Positions 46,596 to 59,290 of a stretch of DNA of 64,000 nucleotides are shown one piece after another. The translations under genes were made by a program, and so were the position numbers. Position 1 is the stretch's first letter, and every line of letters begins with the position of its first letter. The stretch comes from Apricaphanius iberus (lineage: Eukaryota; Chordata; Actinopteri; Cyprinodontiformes; Aphaniidae): contig JAPXFQ010000075.1 of NCBI GenBank assembly GCA_028564705.1, positions 930,001 to 994,000 on the forward strand, given 5' to 3'. The notes below the pieces were generated by a model. It had not been told where the DNA came from. It was given only the letters and a program-made list of their open reading frames with translations, and did no database searches.

Positions 46596-47757
46596 TGCTA
46601 CATATTCCCTATGTCTAATTAAGTATCCTCACCCAGTAAATGTGATCTAATTGTTGCAAATACAAGGACATGCTTGTTTTCTCCTCAGAATAAATGACAG
46701 TAGCATTATAAACGTTTCATTCTGATGTCAATTATCAAAAAAATTCAACTGACAGGCATTAGAGCTCTCGTTCCATAGCCCAAGAATCAATCTCATAACT
46801 TATTTATTATATTGTCTTCACATTCACTCAGTCTGTGCCTTTTCCATTTATCATAATTTTTGAGTTTCAGCCCTTACTTTACCTTCATAATCCTCCATCT
46901 TTTTTTCACTCGCCTTGCTGGCTTTGTAACTCTGCAGAAGGATAAGGCCGTGAATAGAAACATCTGATTTCCTCATCCCTCATTTCTATTCTGCCTTTAT
47001 GCCAGATGCCCCTGATGCTCTTAAATTCCCTCTCCCTATACCTTTCATTCCGGTCTTTTTTTTAAAACCACATTATCTTCCAGCTTTTGCTCTGTTGCAA
47101 CCTTATCTGTTCTTTTTGTATTTTTCTCTCCCCTCTTTTCTATGTTAATGCTCTGTTCTTGTCATTGCCATTGCTACGGTTAAAGCATTTGCTTTCACCT
47201 TCTCTGCCCTTTTGTCCACTTCAGTATTGTCTTTGTAATGATACCTCAACATTTTTTTACATTTTTCCCTGCTATTACCTAAGATTTGGGCTAATGGATA
47301 AATTAAGTGACATAACAAGATATGTCTGTATTCTCAAATAAACTTTTCTATGACAATCTCCTTTACTTGAATTTTCTAATATAGAAGTTAAGAAGAATAA
47401 AAAGGTATGCTCTAAATTTGTCCCATAACCCGCACCTTAAAGCCAAAAGAATCACGTCTGTAGGTTAATTAACAACATGTATGCATCTGTCTATAAAGTG
47501 CAATCCAATTAACACTGAGTGGGAAGGAAGCAGTGTCTTTACATTGTGATGTTTTCATCATATTGGTTTCCGGGCAATTCCAACTGATCTGTTAACTCTA
47601 TGTCGTAATGCCGACCTCTATGGAAGGTTCCTCAAAACATATTTTTTTTAATGTTTTGGCTCAAAAAGTTGTTAAGAGTCTAGGAATTGTTTCAGCACTG
47701 ACTACTCTCATTGTTAACATAAGCAGCGATTGCTTGTTTTGAGTGAGCACCTGTAAC
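46596..47757. other. Intronic sequence, nothing recognised
   Basis: Pyrimidine-rich at 46990-47240. No exon or element is named. Confidence 0.55.
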
Positions 47758-47760
47758 TAA

Positions 47761-48306
47761 GGCCCTGTCCACACGTAGCCGGGTATCTCACAAAACGGAG
47801 ATATTTTTCTACGGTTTGGCCTGTTATCCACACGTAGCCGGAGGTTTTCAGCACCAAAAACGAAGCTTTTTAAAAACTCCGGCCAAAGTGGAGATTTGCG
47901 TTTTCTCCGTTTTCAGTATCTACGTGTGAACGGTTGAAAATGGAGTTTTAAGAGCCGTAACGCCACTTTCCGCGACAAAAAATGCTCCAACACCACATGT
48001 GCGACCTGTGTTTACTCTCGAAAACAGCGTTTATTTCCTCAGCGCTGTGTTGGTATCATCCATTGTTAAAGCGCGTCTTGTTTGTTTGCTTTTATAAGCT
48101 GTATAACTGCTGCGTGTTGAAGAGAGGATATAAGGTTTCTCTTGTCGGATAGGACTGGGGAGAACTACTGCCCCCTACAGGTTTGCCACGTCTATGAATG
48201 TGCTGAAAAACGCATTTATCCGGTTACGTGTGGATGGAGATTTTTTTTTCAAGGAGCAGAGGAAAATCTTCGTTTAAAAAAAAAACGGCTACGTGTGGAC
48301 ATGGCC
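47761..48306. mobile_element. PIF/Harbinger-type MITE, well preserved
   Basis: The element is 546 bp, flanked by TAA on both sides (47758-47760 and 48307-48309). Terminal inverted repeats are GGCCCTGTCCACACGTAGCC and, in reverse, GGCCATGTCCACACGTAGCC: 19 of 20 positions match. The CCACACGTAGCCGG motif recurs directly at 47828-47842, and inverse forms (TACGTGTGAACGG, TTACGTGTGGATGG) lie inside. No open frame. The 3-bp TWA duplication and G/C-starting TIR suggest Harbinger-type mobilisation. The high TIR identity suggests a fairly young copy. Confidence 0.88.
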
Positions 48307-48309
48307 TAA

Positions 48310-49266
48310 GGAGGGCAGGAATTAGCATGACTGGTTGATGAGTCAATGGTATGTAAATCTAACTCTCCAAAGCACAGTCTGTCTCAAAAAAAAAAAATCT
48401 AACTACCCAGAAAATTCCATGTCTCAGCTTAATGTGAAGTTTCCTGCTTCTGTACACCTAAAGAAGTAGGAACAGAAATGTCCTTCAAATCAGTTTTGCC
48501 AAATATTAACAAGTCAAGAGTTTGACCTTATGCCCTTATTAGAGGTTCAACTTTCAGCTGATCCTACACATGTTCAACTGGAGACACCTGTCTTGCCACA
48601 GCAGGGTCTCAGAATTTATGAAAGCAGTTAACAGACACATATTAAAACTCAATGTTGAGGGGTAAGACATGCTGATGTAGGATCTCACTAACATGCCGCT
48701 GTGCTACATCAGCCCCCTGAATCGTTTAGGAGGTAAACTTTAGTTGAACCCCATGCTCCCATGATACCATTAGTCATTACAAAAACAGAATTGTATTCCA
48801 TCATATCACAAGCTACCAACCCAAACACTAGCCTCAGTGCCTGTTTTAGCATTGGATCCTAGGTTTTAAAGGTTTTCTTCACTAAGAAATCATGAAATAC
48901 GTGTTCCTTTTTGAAATACAATTGGTCTTTCACGAGTTGCTGGTGGATGCTTTACTCCAATCCAGATTGCTTGCATAAACCACAGAATAAAAAATTAAAG
49001 GCAAAAATGAGTCAGTCAGTAAAAGCCAGTCTCTTCTATGTGACAGAGAAATATAGTTTTCATGTTCTTGCATACCTTAGCTTGCAACCGCCCACAGGAG
49101 GGCTGTATTGATTTTGCAGTCAAGCGAGGCAGAGCGCCTCTTTGCTAGTAGAAGCTAACCACACGTTTGGTTTTGTGTTATTTGTGGAAATAACATATCA
49201 GCTTTGGAGCTTTTACTTAAGAAAGAAGAGCTGAGAAAAAGTTGGGATTTGTCCATGGAACACCAA
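48310..49266. other. Intronic sequence, nothing firmly recognised
   Basis: Part of this stretch (49225-49266) resembles 25030-25070 and may belong to the neighbouring dispersed repeat. Confidence 0.45.
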
Positions 49267-49480
49267 CAGCGAAGTAAGTTAAGTTAAATTTGTTGAAAGG
49301 CAGCATAAGCGCTGCATTTATGTTAGCCAAACAGAGGCGACAGCTTTGTAAATCTTGAATATTAATGAGATAGACTTGTAATCCTGTCTTTTAACCCCAC
49401 CCACTCTTCAAACGTTAACAGAAACACATAATTTTTTACACAGAAAACCAACTCACAAGGCATTTATTCAAACTAGAGAC
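49267..49480 (+). repeat. Dispersed repeat, copy 2 (pair with 25768-25990)
   Basis: The same ordered blocks as copy 1: GGCAGCATAAGCGCTGCATT, GTTAGCCAAACAGAGGCGA, CTTGTAATCCTGTCTTTTA, CCCACTCTTC, GGCATTTATTCA. Both copies lie in the same orientation, about 23.5 kb apart. Class unknown. Confidence 0.65.
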
Positions 49481-50312
49481 TACAGCTAATTTATTGATAA
49501 AGCTAATGAATGAGACCACCAGGAGAAAGTGTGGTACCCACAGCCTATCCAACACACAGAGCATTGATTCTTTTTGGGTGTTGCCTGTATTGAGCAACTT
49601 GCATCTTGCCAACATCCGTGGCAGCCGAAACATTTCTGTTAGCTTCTGTAATAACTGTCATTTCACCCACCTCTTATACCTGTTGTAGCTGTATCAGATT
49701 CTTAAACTGATACAGCTAATACAGCTTAAACTGCCTTATAACTGCCTTCCAACAAGGTTTCACAGTCAAACTGGAAGGTCAGCCTTATTTTGGTTTGTTA
49801 CAGCCAATCACAGACATCAGAAAAGCACACTAACTGTTTAGACATCTGCTGCACATTTATTCTAACAAAATCCAAATTTATCCATTCTGTATTTAATTAA
49901 TAGATGATCCCGGTTGGTAAGTCTGTCCAAATAATTGCATGACCTTTTTCTTCAGTGTTTTAGTCAACTGTTCATTATCTGTGCTTCGGCTTGCCAAGTA
50001 CCCCTCCTAACTGCTCTCTGTTTGCTAATGTAGCACACTAATGAGGTACATCAGGAGCATTCTTTTCAAAATACGGTGCTATGCATCTTTGACTTTTTGA
50101 TTATAGTTAAAATATAGAAATTGAGCTGTCTTCAGGTGCTACACAACATTTCAAGTATTGTTGAAAGATCAGGAAGGAGACGAGTTGCTAATTAGGTGAC
50201 CTGTGTCTACGAGGCTCAAAATGAAAGCAGAGTAAAATGTAATAAAAACGAAGAGAAATAGAGAAATATGGAAAGTGTGACGTTCTGACACTAAGGTCTA
50301 TACAGTAGGCAG
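49481..50312. other. Intronic sequence, nothing recognised
   Basis: No exon, repeat end or coding frame could be identified. Confidence 0.55.
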
Positions 50313-51662
50313 GGGCGTCGTACCTTTGGGGGTGTGGGTGTCTTAACTTCCACACTTTTCCCGGTTAGGGGGTTCAACCCCCACACTTTTTCTGCAGTTT
50401 TCCACAAACTACTTACAGAAGTCGCCCCTGTTTCTCTGGCCGCTCATAAGTTCTCACCCCCTCGGCACGAGCTGACCGATAAATCTAACACACCACAAGA
50501 GTCGGGAGTTAATGCAGAACAGCCGATCATCAGCCGGTCACAGTCAAACTCGGTGTCACGTTCAGACGGAGGGGAGAGGAGGCAGATTTACCATTTCACT
50601 TTTCCAGGTACTTTGAATGAGGGTTTATATCTTTAAGGTATTCAAATAGGCTTGATATGTGTTTGGGAAGATGTTCGGTTTATGTTTTGTTGATAAGTCG
50701 AGTGTTTTCTGTATTATATTTCTGTTTTTAGACTAATTGGAATATTAAGCAGCTCAGTTAGCTGAATGCGGTTGTTTATGCAGTAGGAAAGTAAACTGAC
50801 AAGGAGGGACACATTGTCATTGTTAAGCAGTGTATTTGTGGGTTTATTGGATATTTTGAGGATTGAATACTGAATACTTTAGGGAAACTTATCTATTGTT
50901 TTATTGTACCTCCATGTTGACGAGAAAAAAATGAGAAATGATGCTACAGTTCTAAAACAAGTATGCCAAAAAAAGAAAAAAATTGTATATTATTTTAATG
51001 TTAGAAAACTATATTTTTTACATTATTTATACCAACAGAAATATAACTTTGTAGGGTTTTTTTGTTTTTCTTGATATCTCCCTTTTTCAAGGCGCACGTA
51101 AGCAATATTTAGCAGTCAGTCCTGTCAGACCCATGTCGATATCAAGTTTACCACTGTCTTTTTTTATCACGCAGAAACATTAAGATTTAGAAAAAGAAAT
51201 AGGCAGGAACAGATTTAGACATTTTTCAAGAGGAATCCTGTAAGTGAAGTTAAGAGGCCTATGAAGGAAGAGGGATGCTTATTTCCATCCCAGGTACACA
51301 TGTGCCTCTGGTGTTTTTATATCAAAATCACTATTTCATTTCATATATTTTGATTCGAGTTTGAGGATGTGGCCAGGAGTGAGGAAGACGGAGATGAAGA
51401 TGGAGGAAAAGGCAGACAAGAAGCAGGCAGACCCGATGAACATAGTGAGGGAGAGGTAAGAGAGGAAAAGGATGAAGGTGAAATGGTTAAGAGGAGCAGA
51501 GAGTTCAAACCCAGCTATTACTGGCCATCAGTCATAGTATTTATCGCTTTTATTGTTAATACAAAAAAAAACACATCCATCCCCCACACTTTTGAAAAGC
51601 TTGCTACAACCCTGACAGTAGGGATGTTATTTCAGCACCCTACAAAGGTCATAAGATTTTGA
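50313..51662 (+). mobile_element. Possible DNA transposon, boundaries uncertain
   Basis: A GGGGCGTCGTAC start at 50313, two CCCCCACACTTTT motifs (50377-50390 and 51577-51592) and two GC-richer open frames (50334-50636 and 51369-51662) suggest one inserted unit. The second frame is rich in acidic and basic residues (EEDGDEDGGKG). Neither frame shows a known domain. A CAGGGGCG terminus is common among fish DNA elements, but no matching right end was found. Confidence 0.35.
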
Positions 51663-51947
51663 GCGATAGTTTTTGTGCTCTGGAAAAGACTGTGACACCT
51701 GAGACTGATCACAGCTACTACTAGGAGCCCAGGTGAGAGCCTGATGAGAACATATACCTCAAATGGTACCCTAAACAATAGTGATGACGTCTGAAAAAAA
51801 GCTTGGGAAAGCATTGATTCTCTGGATGCTGCTTATAGTTGGACGCCTACTGAACACCCTGTAGTCATTTAGAGAATTGATTATTTCCCTAAATCTCTAA
51901 AACCACTAATGATTTAGGACATAAAGGCATTTTCCTGTTAGACTACA
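51663..51947. other. Intronic sequence, nothing recognised
   Basis: Short interval between two repeats, without recognisable content. Confidence 0.5.
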
Positions 51948-52100
51948 TTGGTCAATTTAATTCAGTTTATTTATATAGCACCAATTCATAACAAAAGTAT
52001 CATGACGTTTTACAAGAAATGTCATTTCAATTCAATCATACGTACAATCCACTTATTCCCTCAGTTCATTATTGCAATAAGTATAAAGTTTTCTATCAGG
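51948..52100 (-). mobile_element. GAATT-family repeat, tail only
   Basis: TTCAGTTTATTTATATAGCA, then CCAATTCATAACAAAAGTAT and TTTTACAAGAAATGTCATTTC parallel 60421-60505 and the reverse of 16890-16960. Only the terminal 150 bp of the family remains. Confidence 0.75.
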
Positions 52101-52834
52101 GAAACTCAGTATTTTGAAAAAAATTATTCTAACTCAAATCTGTTGAGCTAGTGCAACATATTCTTGTTTTGAGTATATGTAACTCAAACTTTTTGAGTGG
52201 CCTAATGATCATATTGGGAGTGACCTAATGTTCTAATTTCCCAGGGTTCTTAGGGCTATGTTTTTGACACCATGAGTGATTTGGAAGTCTGTTGTATTGA
52301 AATACCCAGTGTGTTCTCAATATTGCCTAATATAAAATACATGTAATAGTTTATATTGCATTATAAAATATACAATATTCAATTTGCTAGATAATTTTAA
52401 AGTGTATTATAATGTACTATTGTATTCTAAATGAATGTTTGTATAAGTTATATAAGGTTTTATTCATGTCCACCCATATACTCATACATATTTTTGGCAG
52501 TAGTCCAGGGCAAGTGATCATATTTGGTCACTTCGATGTATGCAATTTTCTATATGAAAAGAATTAAAAAAGAAAAATGTAAGAAAAGTTTTGACACTTG
52601 CCAAAAGTAACATTCTGTGCACTAAATATTTAATTCCAAAATTTTTCAACGAGGGCCATATAAAGGGTTAAAATAAAGTTTTACATTAGAATATGGTTCC
52701 CTTTAATTCTGCTTCTGATCATGTTATAAAATGGCTGGATTAAATCAAAATAAATACTAGTATCCTCTTGTTGGCACGTATTATTTTTGCAGTTACATAA
52801 CATCATTACCGCAGTCAGTGGATATAGAAAATGA
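52101..52834. other. Intronic sequence, nothing recognised
   Basis: Very AT-rich. No repeat ends or coding frame could be named. Confidence 0.55.
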
Positions 52835-53415
52835 AAACCTCAGGTCTGCCTAAAAAGTCAATCAGACAGCTGTACTCAATCCAGAATCTACTGTTCTTAC
52901 TGCTCGCCATCCTACTAAAACTAGAAAAAAGAGCACATCACCCCAGTTCAAAGGTCCATACACTGGCTCCCTGTAGCTCAGAGAATATTTTTTTATTAAC
53001 ACATTTATTAGTTCATAAATCAATTGGCACCAAATCTGTTGTATTAGCCTTTCAGACTGCTCAGATCTTCTGGTTCAAGTCTACTCTATATCCCCAAGAT
53101 CAGAGTCAAACAATGCGAAAGCAGCATTCAGTTTTTATGCTCTTCTAATCTGGAACAAACTCCCAGAAAGTGGTCACGCTGCTGAAACACTGAGTTCGTT
53201 TTTATCAAAGTTAAAAACCCATCTTTTTAGAGCTGCCTCTGATCAACAAATACTGGAACATAGATTAATTCCAGTCTAGTTTGCAGATTTTCATTTCTTT
53301 ACTCTGCTGCCATAATGTAAGGTTTCCTTTTTTGTCCGTATATTATGTTATTTTTATCATGTAAAGCACTTTGAACCGCCTTGTTGCTGAAAAAGTACAA
53401 TACCAATGAACTGGA
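52835..53415 (+). mobile_element. L2-clade LINE 3' end, second copy
   Basis: The + strand reads SGLPKKSIRQLYSIQN, then broken frames equivalent to HHPSSKVHTLAP, AAFSFYALLIWNKLPESG-style and LSSFLSKLKTHLFRAA. It ends TGTAAAGCACTTTGAACCGC ... AAGTACAATACCAATGAA. It is the same domain as 12804-13558 but a different, more diverged copy, with several frameshifts. Confidence 0.85.
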
Positions 53416-55559
53416 CTTGACTAATTTAAAAGACGGAATGCCATGTGGCACTGGTTCCAAAGCCAGCACCAGACCAGCATGGTGATTGAGTGTTAAAAGT
53501 GGAAGTAAGTAGACACAGGGTGTAACTGAAGGGCTCATACAGTACAACCATCAATGAACAGCAACACCAGCCTCCAAGCTTTCTGAGGAGCTCCCAGTAG
53601 GACTGCATGAAGGGCAGAGTAAAGCTGCGAAACAACATGCATGCACAGTTGACTCTTTTGCATAAATAAATGTTTAACACTGACGGTCCACAGGCCTGCT
53701 AGGAACCCACTGGGTAGGATCTACGTAATTAAATCAAGCCTAATGCAGTAGCTTTTACAGTTACTGTAATTTTCCCAGTGGTAAAAGAATAGTGTTATTA
53801 TGTTAACTGCTTGTGGCTATACAGACTCAATAAACCAAAGGGATTTCAAGACAACAAACTTCATGATGAAATAAGCATGTTGTGCGTCTGACAGCTTTCT
53901 CGAGAACAAAGTTATACTAGAGGAAGACAAAGTGAGGCTTTTGTGAAAATTGTGATTTTTGTGAGAATAAAATGTCAAAAGCCCAAATCCTAAATATTAC
54001 CACACACTACATGGAGGGCCATAAACCACGGACAGATCTAGGTATGGAATTCCAACAAACATATGTGCCAAGCTTTGCTCTGAAGTGCCCGATGAGACGG
54101 CAGAATTCTTTTTTCAGGAGCTGTCCTCCGTCACTCCCAAGAAGACAGAGTCCCATAAAAGTTTTGACCTGCGTTATTACATGGGTAGACCTGCATACCT
54201 TCACATGCAAATAACCACCCTTTGAGAATGTCAACTGTCACCGCAACATGTGTTAAAATGCAAAACAGCACATAACCTGTTGCATCTCTGCCCAAAAGAG
54301 CAAGATGGATCCTCTTAGTTAGAATTTTAGACATTTCTATTCATGCCACCTCTCTCTATTGAATCTAATGGATTTTCCCTGCAGTATGTCTTTATTGTCT
54401 AATGCACAATAATGCCTTGGATGTTTTATGAGCTCGACCTAGGGAGCAGACAGAGAAGAAAGTGACGGCAAGGCTGATTGATGGGTAGGTAGTTGATGGA
54501 TATAACCATATGGAGGAGGCAAGTAGATGGGGGGAAATGGGGAAAACACTGAGCTGTGGCGCAGAAAGCTACATTAGATGTCTAATGCTGAGAGACGTCT
54601 GGGCATAATGTCTTGTACATGTGTTTTGTCTTATTGTGTTATTGTGAATGATATCTATGAAACAGCATAGTTCGAAGGGTTCTTGTAATGAGAAAATTTA
54701 ATAAACAGGAAGGAATGCTGAAAATGAAGCTCTTTTAGAGATGTTCTAGAATAAAATTCCATCACTCATGGTGGCAGCATTTTTGAGTAGCTCCGTCACT
54801 TTTGTTCTGATTTGTCCTTTTGGGGGCTTCTTTTCATCTCTTCTTTTCAGTTTAGTCTGTTTGGATAGATATCTCTGGTTCTGGATGCTTTGCAGCTGAA
54901 TCGGAAGATTTTTACTCCTATGTTTTTAATTTTTGACAGTTGTTACAATGCGTAACTGTGGCATCAACATTTCCATCGATCAGAATCGGTAAATATATAT
55001 TTGACAAAAGCAATACTTGGGATGCTTGGGAACCAAAACGTATAAACGGAAATATAAACGGTGACAAGAGCAAACGAGGTGGGTTAGCAGGGCTTGCCAA
55101 AAACTAAGGGGTAGTCCAAGGTATTTAAATATGATATATTGTCTCCTTTGCCTGGATTCTAAGAATGTCATTACAGCAAGTATGACAAGTATGAAACAGT
55201 CATCAGTCAGAGGCTTATTCAGACTTGTCGCCTCTTTGTAGATACTAAGATGAAATAAGTTACATCAGCATTTATTTTCCTTCTTGGATGGATAAAGTAT
55301 TTTTTATTGAATTTGATCAAGTTTATATAATTTACCTCACATCTAATATAGTTTCATTATATGTGCTGCTGAGGTCCCTTTCTTCCGATGAGAATGGTGC
55401 ATTGTTGAAAAAGATTTTTTTTTACATTGTCTCCTCTGTGTTACGGCTAAAATAGAAAGGAAAAGTCCATACCACCGTTTTAAGGCTAAGTTCTGAAAGG
55501 GTTGATAGAGTTTTCCCTGTGAACTGTTACTCACCCAGTGTTGCATCATTGCATTATAG
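53416..55559. other. Intronic sequence, nothing recognised
   Basis: No element or exon can be named. Overlapping short frames on both strands near 53970-54330 have no match. Confidence 0.55.
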
Positions 55560-55735
55560 CCATATAATAATGGTAACAGCTAAAAAAAAATGTATTGAAT
55601 AATACTGGACCATACCAATATCGAATTGGAATAGACTGGATTGCGTCGAATTGTGATAAGTGATTCTAACTCTTGAGAATCACAATCAAATCAAGTCTTG
55701 AATAATTTTGTATGGATACCCAGCTCTAGATTAAA
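55560..55735. mobile_element. Short DNA-element remnant (GAATCG type)
   Basis: CATACCAATATCGAATTGGA, GTGATAAGTGATTCTAACTC, TTGAGAATCACAATCAAATC and a GGATACCCAGCTCTA end resemble the GAATCG-rich termini of fish hAT-like short elements. No left end was found. Confidence 0.4.
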
Positions 55736-57949
55736 CCATTTTAGAATTTGCTCTAAAATGTTACCTTGAAAGACTACTTAGTTAGTGACTACATACAGGT
55801 GTTTAAAAAAGCCTGAGAAAAGCCCACAAAACAGGTGACATGAGATGGGGTTAGAATCGGGAATTGAGTTTTGTGAGGGATCCTAATGTCAATCTTTAAT
55901 GCCATGATTTGAAAATGCTTTGGTTTTTGCTCAGAGCCCCCATTTCTGCCCTCAGAAATCAGTTTGTTCGTGGCACGTAGCGTGAGGGGATGGTTCAGTG
56001 CTCCTGTTCAGGAAAAAAATCTGTACTTGTCTCTTTTCAGCTTTCAGCGCTTGGCTGCACTAAGCACCCATCTGTAGCTTCACATGAGGTTAGTCAGTCG
56101 GAGGTAGTCGACCAGTCAGTGATCAGACCAACAGCCATCACCCACAGACTTCTCTGCACTTTCAAACCCAAATAAAAGGAAAAAAAAAAACTAAAAGCTG
56201 ACTCTCATCAGGTGTCATTTTTGAAAAATGTTATCTGAGTTTCCTTTGAAATCCGAGCAGCGTCCTTTCCTTCGCTGGTGGGTACTCGCTGGAACCGGAG
56301 ATTACCCAAGGAACGTGGTGTGAAACTTAAAGATGAATGAGTCGTCGTGATTATCCTGTCACAGTGTCGCAGAGGACAGAATGAGAAACACCTCCTTCTG
56401 CAGCCATTTAGAAATCCTAAAGGTTGAAAGCAAGGGGTGAATCCTCTGCACACTCTGGCTGGAATGGTTGATAACTCTTCTCCGTGAATGAATCAAGAGC
56501 AAAAGCCTCACCTGCTGATAAGTTTTCACTCTGCAAGCTCTCTGGACGACATTCCACAGGAGACTTTAGGTGAAAGCACTCTTTATTAAGCCCAGTTCAG
56601 GATCTGCTTCAGTTTCCTTTCTCCATAGACTCAGCCCCTCTTACTTGTGAAGTCCTCATCAGCGGGGCATGGATCCTTCACAGTCACTAGTCTTTAACCC
56701 CCCCAATCTTCTTAGCTCTGGGAAGCGGCTCTCCTTCTTACAGGGTGCTGACGTCTGCTGCGTGAAACCCGTCGGATATCTTCTGGATATCCATTTTTTG
56801 AGGAGTTAGAGAGAAATTTCCACCAGTATGTTTTACAATGCTGTGCCTTGCGCTTTACAGTCAGGATGATCAAACCTTCGCTATGTGCATTATGTTTTTT
56901 TTTTTTTTTCCTTTCCAATCCCAATCCCCCATGCTCCCTGACAACAAAAAAAGCCCCACAACTACCTGTTATGGGGTTCTTCCTCGTCAGAGTGGATCTG
57001 GTGAAATAAAACACCAATTTGAGGGTTTAATTACAGCAATTATCACTATCAGTGCAAAAGAATAAACAGTGTATCATTTGCAGGATAAATTGAACAGAGA
57101 CATCTGTCTTTGTTTTCCCTTCTTCTTGTTCTTGCTCCTTACCACTCACACAAGAGATGTGTGTGAAAAGAGGGAAGTCTGTTTTTTCTGTTATTTGTCT
57201 TAAAATATTGCTTTTCAGGCTTTTGGGGGATCAGGGAGAAAATGGTTTGAAGCCACAACCAAAAATAAATAAATAAAAAGAAAGATAGTCAGAGACAAAG
57301 CGAGAGGATATGGTTTACAAAACACAAGGAAGATCTTTGAATGCAACTTCTGTGAAGAAAAAAAGGCGCTGCCGTGGGAGCCTAACAGAAAGGATGTAGA
57401 AAGAAGTTATTGGTGCGGAAGAAGTTGTCTTCGTTTTTATGTTTTCCTCTGTAATGTTCAAAGGTAAGAAGCATTTCTTCCTTGACAGACTCGGGATTGT
57501 TTTGGGGAACTATCCCTGATGCTAATAGTCGTGCTTATGTCTCATGTTTTTAACTTACATTAGTCTCCCGTAATTTACAAGCTGAATCGTTCCTTGTTTC
57601 TTTTTGTTGAGTAGGTGCTGCCTGCTGAGAGATGCTAGAGGGGTTTCCCACAAGCCCATGCACTATTTCTTAAATCCTCTACTTTTTGTGCTTATAAAAT
57701 ACATAAGGCTTCAGGTTAAACCACACAGGCTGTTTTCAATCACAATGTGCTTTGCTGCCAGTTTTTGGTGATAAAAAAATATTCTTATGATTGCAAACAG
57801 CACCACGTCAGATTTAAACTTACTCTTAGGTTTTCAGGGCTTAAGCAAAGTCTTGGTTTTGGTTGTGTAAAATCTTGGCCGCCTATATTTGTCCAGGAAC
57901 AAGGCAAGGAAAATGTATTTAGTATGTAGCACACTTTCGGCAACTCAAG
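55736..57949. other. Intronic sequence, nothing recognised
   Basis: A T-rich tract at 56897-56912 and an AAATA run at 57263-57281 are the only simple features. Confidence 0.55.
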
Positions 57950-58245
57950 GCATTTCAAAGGGGTTTTGTTGATTAGGGGGAAATAGAAGCCATAATAAAA
58001 CAGCAATAAAAAACCAAAATAAAACATTGAAGACATAAAGTACATTAAAACATACTACTGTTATGACGTTCCAGCTATTTTTAATCGATCACTGAAGGGT
58101 AGCTTTAACCGGATGGGTTTTTAGCTTTGATTTAAAGGAACTCAGTGTTTCAGCAGCTTTGCATCATCTGGAGGTTTGGAGCATAATTGGAGCATAGAAA
58201 CTGATCCTTCTCCATGTTTGCAAAACAAGTGCGGCAGATCCATTA
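57950..58245 (-). mobile_element. L2-clade LINE 3' fragment, minus strand
   Basis: The minus strand at 58240-58095 contains CATGGAGAAGGATCAGTTTC, TATGCTCCAATTATGCTCC, GCTGAAACACTGAGTTCCTT and AAATCAAAGCTAAAAACCCA. These equal the WNKLPE ... TLSSFKSKLKTH region seen at 53110-53225. The stretch to 57950 may be its tail but is too changed to be sure. Confidence 0.7.
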
Positions 58246-58964
58246 AAATGTTCACATTTTGTATTATAAGTAATCTTTATTGTGGGCTTCCATTCTGCTC
58301 CGCGCACATTACAGTGAAGTATTTCACATTCACCGTGTTGCATTCATTTGGACCCACGGTCAGTAACATTATACTGCTGGGTCAAAAAAAATAATTCTGA
58401 ATGCCAAGGATTTTTTCACTGGGAAGTATAATTCATGTAATGCTATTTACTCCATCTGTAATTTACATGGCCAGGAGCTTGATCAGTGCTGCAGCCTTAC
58501 ATTGCGTTAAAAATGACAGAGGGTTTAGTTTCCTCTTTCTTTTCATTGGAAAGCAGAAGAACGAGTGCATGACAGCTGATTCATTCTGAACGTCAATGAA
58601 AAAACATTTCAGTTTCAGGAAATAAAACTGTTGAGCGCCTGGCAAAGACGAAAATCCTTGTAGGTTGTAAAACCAAGCTGGAAGACTCAAATGGAGCAGG
58701 CTGTTGATCAGTAAATATAATGTAATTATAGAAGTTTTGTCAGAGCTTTATTTGCATAGTTAACATATTATTTTAATTCATAGTTTACTTTAGGACTATG
58801 ACATAAATGATTTATGTAGTTGACCGTCAACATGTTCTTGAATTAAAACATGGAAAACATAGAACTCCTTTGAAATTGTTTCTTCTGCAGTTATTTTTAT
58901 CTTCCTCTTTTATTTAAACATAAAACATGATGCGAAAACCAAGCTACTAGTGGATAGTGTGGCT
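58246..58964. other. Intronic sequence, nothing recognised
   Basis: No recognisable content. Confidence 0.55.
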
Positions 58965-59290
58965 ACTTGGGGCCCCCTTGTGTCCTGGAGACCTCAAAGC
59001 ACTTGATATTTTACAGAAAAGGTAAAAATGTGGCTGGTTATAAAAAGACACAAAGCAAATCGTGGCTTAACTTTCCATGAAACATAGCTGTTTTTAACTT
59101 TCAATTAATCATACTCAAATGTTTCAGACTGTAGTTGTTTTAAGTCTAGCTATATATCTTTCCAGCGTTGTACAGTTTCAGCCTCCAGGAAAATGTAATC
59201 TTTCATTCAAACTAAGGTTGACTGAAATTTGGACCCCAGATAAAACTCTGCCTAGGGCCTCATATAAACTTGGCCTGGCTCTGAAGAGTG
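58965..59290. mobile_element. Possible DNA-element fragment (GGGCCCC / GGCC-TGG-CTCTG type)
   Basis: GGGGCCCCCTTGTGTCCTGG at the left and CTGCCTAGGGCCTCATATAA followed by TTGGCCTGGCTCTG at the right resemble the ends of a widespread fish element with a CAGGGCCGGCCC terminus. The left terminus itself is not seen. Confidence 0.35.
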
